A DNA stretch of 64,000 nt from an uncultured Collinsella sp. (GCA_900758475.1 CAAERQ010000009.1:5786-69785); one strand, 5' to 3'. Positions 49,404 through 58,331 are shown, counted from the stretch's first letter. Translations and numbers: made by a program. The notes: a model not told the origin generated them from the sequence alone.

Positions 49404-51529
49404 CGCTGGACATCATGGATGGCGACCTGTGGCAGTGGGACACGGGGCGCGAGGTCGAGGCTGCCGGCTGCGAGCAGGTGCATTTCGCCAAGTCGACCGC
49501 GGGGACGTGCTACACGGTCGAGGTGGCCGGCAACAAGGCGAAGATTCCCGACGAGCTGCTCCAGGCGGCCGGTCGCGTGTACGCATGGGCCTACATCACG
49601 GACGAGACATACGGCGGGCGCACGCGCATCGAGGCGCTCTGGGACGTGAAGAGGCGAGCCAAGCCCGCCGAGTACGTCTACGAGCCGAGCGACCAGCGCA
49701 CCATCAAGGACGCGGAGACGGCGCGAGACGAGGCCAAGGCCGCGCAGAAGGCCGCGGAGGCCGCGCGCGACAGGGCCATCGCAGCCGAGGTCAAGGGGGC
49801 GCGCGCCACGACGCTTGCCTCGGGCTCGGAGGCAACGGCGGCGATGGAGGGCAACATCCTGGTCGTCGGCGTGCCGAAGGGCGACGCGCTCAGGTACAGC
49901 GACCTCACCGACGAGCAGGTGGCGGAGCTCAAGAAGCCCGCAACGGACGCCGCGGCCGAGATCGGCAAGACAAACGAGGAGTACAAGGCCATGCTCACCG
50001 AGCAGGCCAAGGCCTTCGGCGACGCGCAGCAGGCGCGTGCCGAGTCATATACGGACGCCGAGCGCGCCCGCGACAGGGCATACACGAAGGCCGAGACGGA
50101 CCGCAACGCCGCCTACGACGAGGCCGAGGGGGGGCGCAAGAGCGCCGAGACGGAGCGCGATACGGCCGAGAAGGAACGTGTTGAGGCCGAGGCCAAGCGC
50201 GAGCAGGGCTGGACCGACCTCAAGGCCGAGGCGGAGAAGAGCGTGAGCGACGCGGTCGAGCGTGCCGAGGCCGCCAATACGGCGGCTACCAAGGCTATCG
50301 CCGAGGTGAAGGCCACCGAGGCGAAGCTGTATCCGGTAGCCGAGAACGTCCTCAAGGGCACGGCCAATGGCACCTTCATCCACGTCGATGACGCTTTCCC
50401 TTCAAGCCTCTTGGGCATTGAGATTGAAGGCGCCTGCAAGCAGGACGGCACGCCAAGTCCGGACAATCCCGTGCCGATTCAGGTTGTCGAGAACCCCGTC
50501 TTTAAGGTGACGGGTAGGAACCTTCTTGACAACAAGTACCCCACCTATACCGCTGCTTATAACAACGGAGTTGCCATTATTAACAAATACTCCTATGACA
50601 ACCCCAGCACCGTGTTGCCTTTCACCACGGGACCGCGCTCGTCCAACGGTTTCGGCTCCATTGAAAAGCTAAAGCCGAACGTGACGTATACACTAAAGGC
50701 CTTTAACTCGCCCGACAAGTCGGTTGTCTGCATCGCCGGGTACAAACGTGTGGAAGATATTGGCAATCCGAGCAACGCTGTCTGGCATCTAAAAGAGACC
50801 GGCCTGGGAGGCCCCGTCAGCTTTTCGGTGAAGGAGGGCGGCGAATGCGTCGTGTTCACTTTTGCCGCCGAGTGGGGCGACGAAACGAACAAAATCACGT
50901 ATCCCGCAGATTTCAAGGCGACTATCGAGCACGGTAGCACAGCCACGGACTACAAGCCTTACACCTCGCAATCACAAGTCTTCACCCTTCCCGCAGAGCA
51001 TCCCTATCTGGCGAAAGTCGATAACAAGGCGGACGAGATTAGGGTGGACAGAGACGGCAACGTGGAGCTTGTGGCGCGAGTTGGCGTTGACAAAAACGTG
51101 AGAAAAGTCGGTGCTTTTCAGCGTGGTGAGTATTACTCGTTTAATACGAATCTGAGTCCGTTCGCGAGTCAAAATGAGGATTACGGCGGCATAATGCTCT
51201 GCAGCACATTGCAGTCCCGTTATCTCACATCGAACAGTGACGGCATCTATCGCACGTGGAACGGGGTTTACGTAAAGGACACTTCCGGGCGCACCAAAGA
51301 AGAAATTCAAGCGGAAGTGGACAAGAATGCGCCGCTAACAGTTGTCGCGAAGATTCCCGAGAAGCGATACCCTCTAGGCAAAATCGAGATACCCAAGGCG
51401 CAAGACAGCATTGTCAACGCCTGGACGGACGCGGAAGTGACACCGCGCACTGGCATTGAGTACACGCGCGACGTAAACATCGTCGTCGCGAACCTTGAAT
51501 CGGCAATCGCATCCATCACCGAGGGATAG
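49400..51529 (+). CDS. Coiled-coil tail-fibre/receptor-binding-like protein in an unusual place
   Basis: Protein of 709 residues. An N-terminal beta domain (about 1-95) ends with RRAKPAEYVYEPSDQ, as in tail fibre or BppU-type baseplate proteins. Residues 100-310 form an Ala/Glu/Arg-rich coiled coil. The C-terminal part contains GTPSPDNPVPIQVVENP, a motif of phage tail and receptor-binding proteins, and beta-rich sequence. The C-terminal half is visibly more A/T-rich than its neighbours. It sits between portal and MuF genes, which are normally adjacent. Confidence 0.75.
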   Translation: MTLDIMDGDLWQWDTGREVEAAGCEQVHFAKSTAGTCYTVEVAGNKAKIPDELLQAAGRVYAWAYITDETYGGRTRIEALWDVKRRAKPAEYVYEPSDQRTIKDAETARDEAKAAQKAAEAARDRAIAAEVKGARATTLASGSEATAAMEGNILVVGVPKGDALRYSDLTDEQVAELKKPATDAAAEIGKTNEEYKAMLTEQAKAFGDAQQARAESYTDAERARDRAYTKAETDRNAAYDEAEGGRKSAETERDTAEKERVEAEAKREQGWTDLKAEAEKSVSDAVERAEAANTAATKAIAEVKATEAKLYPVAENVLKGTANGTFIHVDDAFPSSLLGIEIEGACKQDGTPSPDNPVPIQVVENPVFKVTGRNLLDNKYPTYTAAYNNGVAIINKYSYDNPSTVLPFTTGPRSSNGFGSIEKLKPNVTYTLKAFNSPDKSVVCIAGYKRVEDIGNPSNAVWHLKETGLGGPVSFSVKEGGECVVFTFAAEWGDETNKITYPADFKATIEHGSTATDYKPYTSQSQVFTLPAEHPYLAKVDNKADEIRVDRDGNVELVARVGVDKNVRKVGAFQRGEYYSFNTNLSPFASQNEDYGGIMLCSTLQSRYLTSNSDGIYRTWNGVYVKDTSGRTKEEIQAEVDKNAPLTVVAKIPEKRYPLGKIEIPKAQDSIVNAWTDAEVTPRTGIEYTRDVNIVVANLESAIASITEG

Positions 51530-51538
51530 GAGACACCC

Positions 51539-51760
51539 ATGGCAGTAAAGAGCAAAGCCCGCCACGACCTCACGCTGCGCAGCATCAAGCGCGAGATTTC
51601 AGCGGGCCGCGACGTGGCGTACTGGCTTGACAAGGCGTACGCGCACCTGGACAGCGGCCTTTTCGACGAGGGTGACATCGCCGAGGTCGAGGAGCTCGCG
51701 GCGGCGTACTACGACGGACTCGACCGCGCGGAGGAGCCGACCGAGCAGGAAGGCGAGTAG
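51539..51760 (+). CDS. Phage protein, unknown function (73 residues)
   Basis: Not recognised. Helical and strongly acidic toward the C-terminus (DEGDIAEVEELAAAYYDGLD). ATAGGAGA precedes the ATG. It closes the unit with the fibre-like gene; a terminator follows at once. Confidence 0.65.
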   Translation: MAVKSKARHDLTLRSIKREISAGRDVAYWLDKAYAHLDSGLFDEGDIAEVEELAAAYYDGLDRAEEPTEQEGE

Positions 51761-51762
51761 GG

Positions 51763-51793
51763 AAGGGCCCCGGCTTCGGTCGGGGCCCTTTTC
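51763..51793 (+). terminator. Terminator inside the head module
   Basis: AAGGGCCCCG and CGGGGCCCTT pair around GCTTCGGT, followed by TTCCG. It separates the fibre-like unit from the MuF gene, an unusual break inside a late operon. Confidence 0.85.
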
Positions 51794-51838
51794 CGTTATG
51801 TGCGGGCGACCATGCGTGCCGACGATTGGAGGCGGCGC

Positions 51839-53578
51839 ATGGCAAGGGATAGTGCTCACGAGTTCTCAGACGCCGAGATTCGGGCGTTCGAGCGCGAGGT
51901 GGCGGGAGTGTACGGCGAGGCGGGCAAGACGGCCTACGCCAACCTCAAGCGCTATCTGGCGCAGTTCGAGGCCGACGACGAGAAGATGCGCGGGCGTCTC
52001 GAGGCCGGCGAGATCACCAAGGCACAATACAGGTCCTGGCGAAGCGGGAAGATCGCGGCGGGCAGGCGCTACCGAATCGTCCTCAAGCAGTGCGCCGAGG
52101 CCATGACGCATGCGAACGTCGTCGCTGCCGCCGCCATCGAGGGCAGGCTGCCCGAGGTCTACGCCGAGAACTACAACTACGGAACGTGGCAGGTCGAGAG
52201 CGCCGTTGGCTGGGACACGTCCTACGCGCTGCAGGACGCGTCGACCGTGCAGAGGCTGCTCGCCGACCACGACAGCTATCTGCCCAAGCCCTCCGTCAAC
52301 GTCGCCAAGGACACGGCGTGGAACCGCCGGCTCATCGCCAACCAGATCACGCAGGGCGTGCTGCTCGGCGAGTCGATACCCAAGATAGCCAAGCGCATGC
52401 AGGACGTGGCGGGGGCGAACCGCGCGGCGGCAGTGCGCTTGGCGCGAACCTCTACGACGGCGGCGGAGAACGCCGGGCGCGTCGACAGCTACAGGCGCGC
52501 GCAGTCCCTCGGAATCGAGCTGGAGCAGGAGTGGCTGGCGACGCTCGACGGGCGCACGCGCTCGAGCCACAGGAAGCTCGACGGCGAGAAGGTCGAGGTC
52601 GGGGAGAAGTTCAGCAACGGGTGCCGCTACCCGGGCGACCCCGAGGCGCCGTATGCCGAGACGTGCAACTGCCGCTGCACGCTCATCGCGGCCGTGGAGG
52701 GCGTGGACTACAGCGACGGCAAGCGCTGGAGCAAGCTGCCCGAGGGCATGACCTACGAGGAATGGAAGGCCGGCAAGCCCGCCGTCACCGGCACCAAACC
52801 CGCAAACCGCACCATCTCCGAGTTCATGGAGATGCCCGGCACCAAGCGCAAGCTGGACGTGGCGGGCGTATCCAAGACCGAGGCGCGCAAGCGGCTTTCG
52901 CGGCAGCTCGAGGACTACGGCATACCGTCCGGCTCGTTCCGCAAGATGAGCGCAGGCGACCAGCAGAAGGTGCTCGACACGGTGCTTGCGCCCGGTTCGA
53001 CGCCCATTGTCAACGGCCGGCGCGTTTTCAAGGAGATCAAGGGCGAGCATTCCGCAGGCTCCGACCTTGCCAAGGTAAACCCGAACTTTAAGACAAAGAA
53101 GGACAAAGACGGCAGGTACTCGTACAACTGCCAAAGGTGCGTTCCGGCGTATGAGGCGAGACGGCGTGGGCTCGACGTCGTTGCGAAGCCGGTTAAGATG
53201 AACAAGTGGGGGAAAATATCGGCATATGACCCCTTCGCGCGCGCCGAGTCGTACAAAAAGGTGTTTCCGGGGGTCACATGGAAACGTGGCGGCGATAAGC
53301 CGGAGAAAGAAATAGCGTCATTCCTCCTTGCGGTAAACGGGGACGCGAGGGCCGAGGTCTCCGTTACCTGGGACCAGGCGCTTTGCGGCAAGAGCGGACG
53401 ACACGTTTTCGTTGCGGAAAAGACGGGAAACGCTGTCAAGTTCATAGACCCACAGAGCGGCGATGAGGACGTGAGCTGGTATTTTGGTATAATCAAGGCC
53501 GAGGAGACGGAGTTCGCGCGAGTTGACGACGCCGAGTTTGGCGATCTTATCGACGAGTGCCTGACGACAAGAGGTTGA
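51839..53578 (+). CDS. MuF head morphogenesis protein with C-terminal papain-fold (glutamine deamidase-type) toxin
   Basis: Two-part protein of 579 residues from ATG 51839, behind GGAGGCGG. The N-terminal part (about 1-285) is a MuF/SPP1 gp7-type minor head protein: SGRKLDGE-like RTRSSHRKLDGEKVEVGE and TCNCRCTLIA near residue 275. The C-terminal part (about 330-579) resembles the Tox-PL papain-fold toxin of polymorphic toxin systems: YSYNCQRCVPAYEARRRGLD with Cys431, RHVFVAE with His522 and FIDPQSGDED with Asp537, a plausible catalytic triad. The toxin part is more A/T-rich. A putative immunity gene follows. Confidence 0.85.
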   Translation: MARDSAHEFSDAEIRAFEREVAGVYGEAGKTAYANLKRYLAQFEADDEKMRGRLEAGEITKAQYRSWRSGKIAAGRRYRIVLKQCAEAMTHANVVAAAAIEGRLPEVYAENYNYGTWQVESAVGWDTSYALQDASTVQRLLADHDSYLPKPSVNVAKDTAWNRRLIANQITQGVLLGESIPKIAKRMQDVAGANRAAAVRLARTSTTAAENAGRVDSYRRAQSLGIELEQEWLATLDGRTRSSHRKLDGEKVEVGEKFSNGCRYPGDPEAPYAETCNCRCTLIAAVEGVDYSDGKRWSKLPEGMTYEEWKAGKPAVTGTKPANRTISEFMEMPGTKRKLDVAGVSKTEARKRLSRQLEDYGIPSGSFRKMSAGDQQKVLDTVLAPGSTPIVNGRRVFKEIKGEHSAGSDLAKVNPNFKTKKDKDGRYSYNCQRCVPAYEARRRGLDVVAKPVKMNKWGKISAYDPFARAESYKKVFPGVTWKRGGDKPEKEIASFLLAVNGDARAEVSVTWDQALCGKSGRHVFVAEKTGNAVKFIDPQSGDEDVSWYFGIIKAEETEFARVDDAEFGDLIDECLTTRG

Positions 53579-53579
53579 C

Positions 53580-53846
53580 ATGCTCACATTGGAAGAGGCC
53601 ATAAAGCCGATTCTGGAAGAGGAGGCCGTAGACGGATACGGCCCGGTGTGCGCATACGAGGGCAAATACCATTGGTTCGTCGGTTTCGGTTTCGATGGAA
53701 AGATGGCCCCGGGCGACACTCCGTATGCCATCGACAAGGAAACGGGGAGGATTGACTTCTTCCCGATTCCATTTTTCCTCAGAGGCGAGAGCCCGTCTGC
53801 TATCGAGCTTGAGATGGACAAGGCCAACGAGATAAAAGTCAAGTAG
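53580..53846 (+). CDS. Putative immunity protein for the MuF toxin (Imm35/YrhB-like)
   Basis: Protein of 88 residues starting two bases after the toxin stop. It is acidic and shows the pattern of Imm35/YrhB-type immunity proteins: an aromatic strand (YHWFVGFGFDGK) followed by TPYAIDKETGRIDFFPI, matching the usual D-K-x-T-G-x-I turn. Position behind a toxin-ended gene and its own terminator strongly suggest it neutralises that toxin in the lysogen. Family assignment is less certain than the role. Confidence 0.65.
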   Translation: MLTLEEAIKPILEEEAVDGYGPVCAYEGKYHWFVGFGFDGKMAPGDTPYAIDKETGRIDFFPIPFFLRGESPSAIELEMDKANEIKVK

Positions 53847-53855
53847 GCCACAGCC

Positions 53856-53880
53856 AGCCCCGCTTCGGCGGGGCTTTTTC
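53856..53880 (+). terminator. Terminator after the toxin-immunity pair
   Basis: AGCCCCGC and GCGGGGCT pair around TTCG and are followed by TTTTC. Confidence 0.88.
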
Positions 53881-53930
53881 ATGCCGCGTGACCGCGGCGG
53901 GAACATCCTCCCGAATGCGAGGGAGGACCC

Positions 53931-54152
53931 ATGAACCCCATAACCGAATGCAAAAGATGCTCCGACTGCGCCATCAGGCTCGGCTTCGGCTTCACCCAGC
54001 CCGACGTGCTGATATGCACCGTGCGAGGCGACGAGGTGGGGCCGGGCGACGGCTGCACCATGGGCATCCCCGGCGAGCCCGTGCAGGCCGTCGAGGCGTG
54101 CGAGGTGGACGTGTCCGGCCGCGTGGGCTACGGCACGGAGGTGCTGGACTGA
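53931..54152 (+). CDS. Small Cys-rich phage protein (73 residues)
   Basis: Not recognised. CKRCSDCAI and later CTVRGDEVGPGDGC may bind zinc. GAGGGAGG precedes the ATG. The last base of its stop is the first base of the next start codon. Confidence 0.6.
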   Translation: MNPITECKRCSDCAIRLGFGFTQPDVLICTVRGDEVGPGDGCTMGIPGEPVQAVEACEVDVSGRVGYGTEVLD

Positions 54153-54625
54153 TGGCCGCACCGCGAAAGGTCGGCAAGGAGAAGTGGAGCGCCAAGAACG
54201 ACGCGTGGACCGACCGCAACGGCGACACCGTCAGCGGGATGAGGGAGAAGGGCTTCACGCGCGGTAGCGCCAAGGGCCTGACCGCCTCGGACATCTCCGG
54301 GCTTGTCGAGGTGCGCGCCGACAACCGCGAGGCCATCGCCAACGCCATCGACCGCGCGCTCGTAGCCGCGCTGGAGGAGATCGGCCTCGTCGCGGAGGGC
54401 TACGCCAAGCGTGCCTGCCCGGTCGACACGGGCCGGTTGCGCAACTCCATCACCCACATCGTCGACGAGGACGGCAAGTGCGCCGTCATCGGCACGAACG
54501 TCGAGTACGCGCCCTTCGTCGAGCTTGGGACGAGGCACCAGAAGCCGCAGCCCTACCTCAAGCCGGCGGCCGAGGACCACGAATCCACATACCGCTCAAT
54601 CTTCCGCAAGCACCTCGGGGGCTAG
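54152..54625 (+). CDS. HK97 gp10-like head-tail/minor structural protein
   Basis: Structural protein of 157 residues of the HK97-gp10 type: VAEGYAKRACPVDTGRLRNS, then VGTNVEYAPFVELGTRHQ and PYLKPAA, the family landmarks. These proteins normally act in head-tail joining and are encoded after the coat protein; here the gene lies before the scaffold. The N-terminal 60 residues are basic and variable. Confidence 0.85.
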   Translation: MAAPRKVGKEKWSAKNDAWTDRNGDTVSGMREKGFTRGSAKGLTASDISGLVEVRADNREAIANAIDRALVAALEEIGLVAEGYAKRACPVDTGRLRNSITHIVDEDGKCAVIGTNVEYAPFVELGTRHQKPQPYLKPAAEDHESTYRSIFRKHLGG

Positions 54626-54734
54626 TGCCGCGTTACGCCGTTTGGATACTCACCCTTGCCGCGAGGTATTGCGGCGCGGGCCCTGCCGAGGCAACAGGCG
54701 GGAACCCGCCCATTCCGAAGCAAGGGAGATTCTG

Positions 54735-55298
54735 TTGGCGCTCACACGAAAGATGCTCAAGGCAATGGGCATCGAGGACGAGAAGATCGACCAGATCATC
54801 GACGAGCATGCCGAGAGCGTGAACGCGCTCAAGGCGCAGCGCGACGAGTTCAAGGAGGCCGCGGGCAAGGCGGACGGCTACAAGAAGGAGCTGGACGCAC
54901 TCAAGGCCAAGGTCGAGGGCGCGGACGAGTACGAGGAAAAGTACAAGGCCGCCGTCAAGAACCTAGAGGACTACAAGGCCAAGGTCGAGGGCGAGAAGGC
55001 CGCAGCCGAGAAGCGCGGCCTGTACCGAAAGCTGCTCGAGTCGGCAGGTGTGGACCCGAAGCGCATCGACACCGTTCTCAAGGTCTCCGACCTCGAGGGC
55101 GTGACCGTCAAGGACGGCGCTATCGAGGGCGCGGACAAGCTGACCGAGGGCATCAAGGCCGACTGGGCCGACTTCATCGCAACCACGACCGTCAAGGGCG
55201 CCGACGTGGCCCACGCCCCCAAGGGCGAGGGCGGCAAGGACATCAACGAAATGAGCACCGCCGAGTACATGAAGTACAAGGCGGAGCAGAGAGGCTAA
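54735..55298 (+). CDS. Capsid scaffolding protein (GP20 type)
   Basis: Scaffold of 187 residues, highly charged, with a long coiled coil (DEFKEAAGKADGYKKELDAL). The start LTRKMLKAMGIEDEKIDQII is typical of phage scaffold GP20 proteins. It begins at TTG 54735 behind AAGGGAG. Adjacent to the coat gene as expected. The 109 bases before it hold only a small GGCGGG/CCCGCC hairpin. Confidence 0.85.
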   Translation: MALTRKMLKAMGIEDEKIDQIIDEHAESVNALKAQRDEFKEAAGKADGYKKELDALKAKVEGADEYEEKYKAAVKNLEDYKAKVEGEKAAAEKRGLYRKLLESAGVDPKRIDTVLKVSDLEGVTVKDGAIEGADKLTEGIKADWADFIATTTVKGADVAHAPKGEGGKDINEMSTAEYMKYKAEQRG

Positions 55299-55307
55299 GG
55301 GGTTTCT

Positions 55308-56192
55308 ATGCCGAACACCATCCTTACACCCAACATCATCGCCAACGAGGCGCTGGACGTTCTGCGCACCAACGCCGTCATGGCCAACCTCGTCCACCGC
55401 GACTACTCCTCCGAGTTCGTCGCGGGCGTGGGCGACACCATCACCATCCGCAAGCCCGCCACCTTCGAGGCCAAGGAGTTCACCACCCAGGTCGAGGTGC
55501 AGGATGCCACCGAGGACAAGGTCGCCGTCAAGATGGACAAGCTGCTCGATGTGACGTTTGCCGTCACGTCCAAGGATCTGACGATGAACATCGTCGACTT
55601 CTCCGCGCAGTTCCTCGTCCCGGCGATGCAGGCCTTCGCCGACAAGATCGACGGCTACCTGCTCGGGCTCGAGAAGGACGTCACCGACAACCGCGTCGAC
55701 CACACCAAGGGCGCCATCGCCGTGGCGGACATCATCGCCGCCCGAAAGTTCCTCGTGGACGCCAAGGCGCCCTCCACGGAGCGCCGCTTCGTCTACGGCT
55801 CCCAGGCCGAGGCCGACCTGCTCAACACCGACCTGTTCGTCAACGCCTCCGCCGTCGGCGACAACGGCACCGCCCTCAAGGAGGCGTCGCTGGGCCGAAA
55901 GTACGGCCTCGACTTCTACTGCGACCAGAACGTGCAGAAGACCACGGCCGAGACTGCCAACTACACGCCGTCCATCGCGTTCCATAAGAACGCCTTCGCG
56001 CTCGTGACCCGCCAGCTCGAGATGCCGCTCGGCGCCCCCAAGGCGTACTCCACCTCCTACGACGGCTTCGGCCTGCGCGTCGTGCAGGGCTACGACCAGA
56101 AGACCAAGACCGACACCGTCTCCATCGACATGCTCTGCGGCGTCAAGACCCTCGACAAGAGCCTTGCCGCCGTCATCACCGACAAGCGATAG
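55308..56192 (+). CDS. Major capsid protein (P22 coat type)
   Basis: Coat protein of 294 residues of the P22 gene 5 type: NTILTPNIIANEALDVLRTN at the start, FVAGVGDTITIRKPATFEAK, then FADKIDGYLL and KYGLDFYCDQNV. It follows the scaffold by nine bases, in the normal late order. Confidence 0.9.
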   Translation: MPNTILTPNIIANEALDVLRTNAVMANLVHRDYSSEFVAGVGDTITIRKPATFEAKEFTTQVEVQDATEDKVAVKMDKLLDVTFAVTSKDLTMNIVDFSAQFLVPAMQAFADKIDGYLLGLEKDVTDNRVDHTKGAIAVADIIAARKFLVDAKAPSTERRFVYGSQAEADLLNTDLFVNASAVGDNGTALKEASLGRKYGLDFYCDQNVQKTTAETANYTPSIAFHKNAFALVTRQLEMPLGAPKAYSTSYDGFGLRVVQGYDQKTKTDTVSIDMLCGVKTLDKSLAAVITDKR

Positions 56193-56200
56193 GCGCAGAG

Positions 56201-56617
56201 ATGCTCGAGCAGGTGCTTCTGTCGCTGCGCAACTGGTTCGTCGCAGACAAGCGCACGGGGCGCGTCCGCATCGAGGGCGGCCGCCTCGTGCCGCCCGCGG
56301 GGCTCGACCTCAAGGAGGGCCAGTACATCCGCATCACGGGCTCGACGTTCAACGACGGGCTGCACTCATGGCCCTACAACGGCCTCACGGACGAGGAGTT
56401 CGTCGGCACCGTCTGGGCGCTCGCCATCCCGCAGGCTGTGGTCGACCTCGCTGACGAGATCGCAGTGTGGCAGACCGAGCACGCCAAGGAGCTGGACAGC
56501 CCGTACGCATCCGAGAGCTTCGGCGGCTACAGCTACACGCGCGTCGGTGGCGACGGCTCGCCCATCACGTGGCGACAGCAGTTCAAGGCGCGCCTCGACC
56601 CTTGGAGAAAGCTGTGA
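56201..56617 (+). CDS. Head-tail connector-like protein
   Basis: Protein of 138 residues in the connector slot after the coat gene. It contains YIRITGSTFNDGLHSWPYNG and the common SPYASESFGGYSYTR, seen in the head-completion proteins of related siphoviruses. GCAGAGATG gives a weak start signal. The stop overlaps the next start (GTGA). Confidence 0.75.
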   Translation: MLEQVLLSLRNWFVADKRTGRVRIEGGRLVPPAGLDLKEGQYIRITGSTFNDGLHSWPYNGLTDEEFVGTVWALAIPQAVVDLADEIAVWQTEHAKELDSPYASESFGGYSYTRVGGDGSPITWRQQFKARLDPWRKL

Positions 56618-56967
56618 GTCGCCTGTACGAGCGCATGGCGGTGGCGTGCGCGAGGCTCGTCGCAAAGACCGAGCCCGATGGTGAGGGCGGCTTCAAGACC
56701 GTCCTCACCATCGGCGACGGCTTCACGGCGGCGATCGTGCGCGACAGCTCGACGGCCTCGCGCATCGCGGAGCACGACGGCGTGAGGAACGTCTACACCG
56801 TGACCACCGACGAGCCGCTGCGGTACGGCGACCTCTTCCAGCGTGCGTTCGACGGGCAGGTATTCCGCTGCACGTCGAACGCGGACGACGGGGCGGCACC
56901 GAGCTGCGCGTCGTTCGGCTTCGGCCAGTGCAGCGCGGAGGAGTGGGAGGTGCCGGATGGCGACTAA
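56614..56967 (+). CDS. Minor capsid/head-tail joining protein
   Basis: Protein of 117 residues, GTG start overlapping the previous stop. The segment RYGDLFQRAFDGQVFRCTSN resembles the stopper-type beta barrel of phage connectors. Assignment rests mainly on position between connector and tail completion genes. Confidence 0.65.
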   Translation: MSRLYERMAVACARLVAKTEPDGEGGFKTVLTIGDGFTAAIVRDSSTASRIAEHDGVRNVYTVTTDEPLRYGDLFQRAFDGQVFRCTSNADDGAAPSCASFGFGQCSAEEWEVPDGD

Positions 56968-57325
56968 GGCGGCAGCACTGCAGGCATGGCTAGAGGGCTT
57001 CGGGCTGCCCGTGTACCGCGACTCGGCGGTGCCGGGCGAGGCGAAGATGCCCTACATCACCTACGACCTGCCGACCGCGTCGTTCGGCACGCAGTGCAAC
57101 TCCGAGGTGAACCTCTGGTACCGGACCTCGTCCGAGGCCGCGCCCAACGCCAAGGCCGAGGAGGTCGCCCGTGCTCTCGGGCTCTCGCGTGTGCTCCTGC
57201 CATGCGACGGCGGCGGCATGTGGGTGATGCAGGGCGAGCCGTTCTGCAACGCCATGGCCGACGAGGACAACGCCGTGAAGCGCCGAATCATCAACCTGAC
57301 CATTGAGTACATGACCAGCTACTAG
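56957..57325 (+). CDS. Tail completion/minor capsid protein
   Basis: Protein of 122 residues with WLEGFGLPVYRDSAVP and MPYITYDLP, typical of tail terminator-like minor capsid proteins in SPP1-like phages. It overlaps the previous gene by 11 bases and precedes the major tail protein. Confidence 0.75.
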   Translation: MATKAAALQAWLEGFGLPVYRDSAVPGEAKMPYITYDLPTASFGTQCNSEVNLWYRTSSEAAPNAKAEEVARALGLSRVLLPCDGGGMWVMQGEPFCNAMADEDNAVKRRIINLTIEYMTSY

Positions 57326-57333
57326 GAGGTCAT

Positions 57334-57903
57334 ATGTCTAAGTTCACGCGCATCCCCGAGAACACGTTCAAGGAGATCGTTATCAACGCGGGCCTGCTCG
57401 CCACGAATTTCAACCCCAAGACCGCCGAGGTCGCGGAGTCCGAGCTGATGGGCGCGACGAGCGGCGGAACCAGCTTCGCCGCCACGCCAAGCTTCATCGA
57501 CTACGGCGAGGACATCGACAACTGCCCCGCCAACACGATGGAGCTGAAGCGCATCGACAGCATCGAGGCCAAGCTGAGCGGCACATTCGTGACGCTGAAC
57601 ACCGCGCTCGGCAAGAAGCTCGCAGCCGCAGCCGACGAGACCGAGGGGAAGATCGTCCCGCGCTCCGCGCTCTCGGAGGAGGACTTCGCCGACATCTGGC
57701 TCATCGGCGATTACTCGGGCGAGAGCGGCAACGGCTATATCGCCATCCGCCTCATCAACGCGCTCAACACGGGCGGTCTGCAAATCACGACGCAGAACAA
57801 GGCCAAGGGCCAGTTCGCGTTCGAGTTCACGGGCCACTACTCAATCAAGAACCCCGAGATCGTGCCCTACGAGCTGTATATCAAGCAGGAGATTGGAGCC
57901 TAA
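57334..57903 (+). CDS. Major tail protein
   Basis: Tail tube protein of 189 residues: NTFKEIVINAGLLATNFNPK at the start, GATSGGTSFAATPSFIDYGE, and the C-terminal FEFTGHYSIKN, common in tube proteins of siphoviruses. AGGAGG precedes the ATG. It is followed directly by the tail chaperone pair. Confidence 0.88.
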   Translation: MSKFTRIPENTFKEIVINAGLLATNFNPKTAEVAESELMGATSGGTSFAATPSFIDYGEDIDNCPANTMELKRIDSIEAKLSGTFVTLNTALGKKLAAAADETEGKIVPRSALSEEDFADIWLIGDYSGESGNGYIAIRLINALNTGGLQITTQNKAKGQFAFEFTGHYSIKNPEIVPYELYIKQEIGA

Positions 57904-57905
57904 CC

Positions 57906-58331
57906 ATGAAGCTGGACAACCTTAACGCCGACGAGTTCCAGAATACCATGTGCCTGTTGGCGGACGTGGCGGAGGACGTCATGAACGGCGAACTCGGCGC
58001 AAAGGCAAAGGCCGCCTACGCCAAGTTCCGCTCCGACTCCGCCAAGGCGAAGGCCAAGGCGACCGCCAAGGCGAAGGGCGACCCCGAGGCCGCGAAGGCA
58101 GCCGCCACCGCCGAGGTCAACGGCCTCGCCGTGGACATGGTGGCGGGGCTTCTGCCCGACGTGCTGCGCCAGGGCGGCGAGATCAGCTACAAGCTGCTCG
58201 CCGCGCTCGACGGCCAGACGATCGAGGAGTACAAGGCCGACTTCACCGTCAAGAAGTGGGTGAACGACATCAAGGATGCCATCGACGGCATCGACGACAT
58301 CAAGGACATTTTTGCTCCTTTTTTTGGATAG
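57906..58331 (+). CDS. Tail assembly chaperone gpG-like
   Basis: Chaperone of 141 residues that would bind the tape measure. It is acidic and helical with a Lys/Ala-rich middle (AKAKATAKAKGDPEAAKAAA). It ends FAPFFG over a run of T residues used for frameshifting. The gene lies between tail tube and tape measure genes, the universal position for this pair. Confidence 0.85.
   Translation: MKLDNLNADEFQNTMCLLADVAEDVMNGELGAKAKAAYAKFRSDSAKAKAKATAKAKGDPEAAKAAATAEVNGLAVDMVAGLLPDVLRQGGEISYKLLAALDGQTIEEYKADFTVKKWVNDIKDAIDGIDDIKDIFAPFFG

Noticed and set aside
49345..50184. Plus-strand frame of 279 codons across the portal/fibre-like junction
   Set aside because: Overlaps two supported genes in another frame and encodes Arg/Gly-rich sequence without domains.
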